This document shows, in pieces, positions 62,105 through 64,000 of a stretch of 64,000 nt of DNA. The stretch comes from Pontibacterium sp049599735 (GTDB lineage Bacteria > Pseudomonadota > Gammaproteobacteria > Pseudomonadales > Balneatricaceae). The position numbers and the translations under genes are program-made. Where the stretch lies: positions 89,229 through 153,228 of the forward strand of contig JBMYOX010000002.1 in NCBI GenBank assembly GCA_049599735.1, written 5' to 3'. The stretch's first letter is position 1. Each line of letters begins with the position of its first letter. The notes under the pieces are model-generated. The model saw nothing but the letters and a program-made list of their open reading frames with translations, was not told the DNA's origin and ran no database searches.

Positions 62105-62770
62105 ATGCAGCTAGCACAGAAAATAATTATCGCTGATGATCATCCGCTTTTTCGGGCCGCGTTAAAGCAGGCCGTTGGCCAGGCTGTTCCCGGCGTAGCA
62201 ACGGTAGAAGCAGATTCTCTCGCAGCCGTGCAGGAAGCTGTTGCCCAGAATCCGGATGCTGATCTGGTTTTGCTGGATATTCATATGCCGGGTACTAATG
62301 GCTTTTCGGGTCTGGTCTTTTTGCGAGGGCAGAATCCGGGTATTCCCGTGGTGGTGGTTTCCGGTAGCGAGCAGCCTTATGTAATGAAGCGGGCGCTTGA
62401 TTATGGGGCTTCTGGCTTTATTCCTAAATCAGCCCCGTTGGAAACGATTGCGGAAGGCATTAAGGCTGTGCTGGAAGGTGAGGAATGGCTGCCTCAGGAT
62501 GTTGCTGAGAATCTGGGTGATGTTAGTGAGGAAGATCATAAGTTTGCAGTTGCTTTGGCGGCGCTTACGCCTCAGCAATTCCGTGTCTTGACCATGTTGA
62601 CAGAAGGGTTGCTAAACAAACAAATCGCTTATGATCTGAGTGTTTCGGAAGCGACAATTAAAGCCCATGTAACCGCGATTTTACGTAAACTCGGTGTGCA
62701 CAGCCGTACGCAGGCGGTTATCGCAGCTCAGCGCTTGGGGGTAGAGCCGCCTAAGACGGCTGTTGATTGA
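62105..62770 (+). CDS. crbR: LuxR/NarL-type response regulator, CrbR/ErdR-like
   Basis: 221 residues: receiver domain (about 1-125, IIIADDHPLFRAALKQAV; Asp in LVLLDIHMPGTNG) and a C-terminal LuxR helix-turn-helix (LTPQQFRVLTMLTEGLLNKQ, VSEATIKAHVTAILRKLGVH). Located just after acs and facing a hybrid kinase, it matches CrbR of Vibrio and ErdR of Pseudomonas, which activate acs. The name rests on context and general similarity. Confidence 0.8.
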   Translation: MQLAQKIIIADDHPLFRAALKQAVGQAVPGVATVEADSLAAVQEAVAQNPDADLVLLDIHMPGTNGFSGLVFLRGQNPGIPVVVVSGSEQPYVMKRALDYGASGFIPKSAPLETIAEGIKAVLEGEEWLPQDVAENLGDVSEEDHKFAVALAALTPQQFRVLTMLTEGLLNKQIAYDLSVSEATIKAHVTAILRKLGVHSRTQAVIAAQRLGVEPPKTAVD

Positions 62771-62795
62771 GTCGATGGCTTAAAAAGCATGAGAC

Positions 62796-62823
62796 AAAAA
62801 AGGTGCCAGATGGCACCTTTTTT
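62796..62823. terminator. Bidirectional terminator between the regulator and kinase genes
   Basis: AAAAAAGGTGCC AGAT GGCACCTTTTTT: a 12-bp palindrome with A and T runs on either side, serving both convergent genes. Confidence 0.92.
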
Positions 62824-62839
62824 GTTTTTGTGGTTTTAG

Positions 62840-64000
62840 CTACTTTTCCTGCGCGCGGGCTGTGGCGATCATTTTGTTGATCATGGCACGTAATGCAGCC
62901 GGACGTATGGGTTTGGTAAGCAATTGAGCTTCTGCGGTTGCGATTTCACTTTTGACGTCTTCGGTGCGGTCAGCGGTGATGATTATGGAAGGCAGTGTTT
63001 TGTTGGTTAGTCGATTTATGTCATTCATGGCACCGATACCGGTATCGGTTTCGGACAAGTGGTAATCGGCCAGCAGAATATCAGGTACAAAATTGTTCTG
63101 CTGCATCAGGCTTGCTGCTTCTTTGGCGGAAAGGGCGGTTATGACTTCACATGACCAGCCGGTGAGCAGGGCGCTCATGCCTTCAAGAATTTTTGGCTCG
63201 TTATCAATGACCAGTGCGCGGATACCATTTAGCCCCTTGCTGCGAATCCAGCCGCGGTTTTCAGGTTTTTGTTTTACCGCCAGTTCGGGGTTGCCTAAAG
63301 GTACTTCTATGCTGAAGACAGTGCCCCTGGGTGGCCAGGAGCGAACCTGCAGGCGGTGTGAAAGCATACGCGCGATACGTTCAGTAATCGCCAGTCCCAG
63401 GCCTAAGCCCTGTACCTGGGAGTGTTTGGGGTTATCAATACGGCGGAATTCCTCGAAGACCTCTTTAAGCTTGTTCTGGGGAATACCTACACCGCTGTCC
63501 CAGACTTCCAGGCGAATTTTACTGCCTTTGCGGCGACAGCCCAGCAGGATGCCGCCGTTTTGTGTGTAACGTATGGCATTGGACAGGAAGTTTTGCAGCA
63601 CACGCCTGAGTAGTTGCTGATCGGATCGCACGACCAGTTTGCAGGGGCTGCAGCGAAATTTAAGACCTTTATTCTTAGCCATTGCCGTGAACTCAGTGTT
63701 AAGTGTATTAAACAGGTCGCTGATGGCAAAGTCGGTCACTGAAGGAGCGAGTGCACCCGCATCCAGCTTGGATATATCCAGAATGGCGGTAATCAATTCT
63801 TCTGCGGCTTTGAGAGAGCCATCCAGGTTATCCACTAACTGACGGGTTTCACTGCTATGGCTTTGCTGGGCCAGCGCAGAAGAAAATAAACGTGCAGCGT
63901 TTAAGGGTTGCAGCAGGTCATGACTGGCAGAGGCCAGGAACCGGGTTTTACCCAGGTTAGCGGCATCTGCATCAGATTTGGCCTGGCGTAACTCGTCCTC
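62840..64000 (-). CDS. crbS: Hybrid sensor histidine kinase, CrbS/MxtR-like, C-terminal part
   Basis: 387 residues visible; the frame is open to the window end, so the N-terminal part is missing. Order from the visible start: HisKA with the phospho-acceptor histidine in LASASHDLLQPLNAARLFSS, HATPase (NFLSNAIRYTQNGG, DSGVGIP, GLGLGLAI), and a receiver domain (ALVIDNEPKILEGM; Asp in ILLADYHLSE). This architecture and the HDLLQPLNAA box fit CrbS/MxtR kinases, which begin with a sodium-solute-symporter-like membrane domain; that part lies outside the window. Confidence 0.85.
   Translation of the reverse strand, partial: EDELRQAKSDADAANLGKTRFLASASHDLLQPLNAARLFSSALAQQSHSSETRQLVDNLDGSLKAAEELITAILDISKLDAGALAPSVTDFAISDLFNTLNTEFTAMAKNKGLKFRCSPCKLVVRSDQQLLRRVLQNFLSNAIRYTQNGGILLGCRRKGSKIRLEVWDSGVGIPQNKLKEVFEEFRRIDNPKHSQVQGLGLGLAITERIARMLSHRLQVRSWPPRGTVFSIEVPLGNPELAVKQKPENRGWIRSKGLNGIRALVIDNEPKILEGMSALLTGWSCEVITALSAKEAASLMQQNNFVPDILLADYHLSETDTGIGAMNDINRLTNKTLPSIIITADRTEDVKSEIATAEAQLLTKPIRPAALRAMINKMIATARAQEK

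Overview
The window is a continuous stretch of a gammaproteobacterial chromosome. Gene content and order look like a marine Oceanospirillales/Pseudomonas-type bacterium: the rseP-bamA-skp-lpxD-fabZ-lpxA-lpxB-rnhB-dnaE-accA-tilS-pyrG-eno-ftsB series, then truD-surE-pcm-nlpD-rpoS facing fdxA-mutS, then a polar-flagellum locus run by FleQ/FleSR with sigma-54 and sigma-28 promoters. No species can be named from sequence reading alone.

Region 1 (1-25.4 kb) is housekeeping: outer-membrane assembly (RseP end, BamA, Skp), lipid A and fatty-acid steps (LpxD, FabZ, LpxA, LpxB, AccA), RNase HII, DNA polymerase III alpha, TilS, CTP synthase, enolase, FtsB, TruD, SurE, Pcm, a DUF368 membrane protein, NlpD and RpoS. 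Most genes overlap or nearly touch. The usual ispD-ispF pair between ftsB and truD is absent. On the other strand mutS and the ferredoxin gene fdxA converge on rpoS through a shared terminator.

Region 2 (25.4-28.3 kb) is a loose, decaying stretch: an XRE-cupin regulator, a frameshifted folD remnant, broken pieces of a SHOCT/YbjQ-like protein, and an intact NYN-domain (PIN-like) putative RNase. Region 3 (28.3-31.5 kb) is a zinc-type operon of four genes: histidine-rich ZrgA/DUF2796 protein, ABC ATPase, FtsX-type permease and DUF3299 protein. It lies behind a 19-bp palindrome that reads as a Zur box. A tRNA-Arg(CCU) gene and a tRNA-like remnant follow.

Region 4 (32.0-59.8 kb) is flagellar and chemotactic: flgN, flgM and flgA on the minus strand, cheV-cheR, flgBCDE and flgFGHIJKL, each flg block with its own sigma-54 promoter. 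An IS200/IS605-type tnpB element sits between flgL and fliC. After it come a FliT-like gene on the minus strand, a long flagellin gene with two sigma-28-like promoters, flaG, fliD, fliS, fleQ, fleS and fleR. Rod, hook, junction, filament, cap, chaperones and regulators are present; the fliE-fliR export genes are not in the window.

Region 5 (59.8-64.0 kb) is an acetate module: acetyl-CoA synthetase acs, a LuxR-type response regulator (CrbR/ErdR type) and, convergent, the C-terminal part of a hybrid histidine kinase (CrbS/MxtR type) that runs off the window end. The most unusual items are the TnpB with a non-canonical RuvC-II site next to fliC, the duplicated flagellin central module, and the decaying 26.4-27.6 kb stretch.
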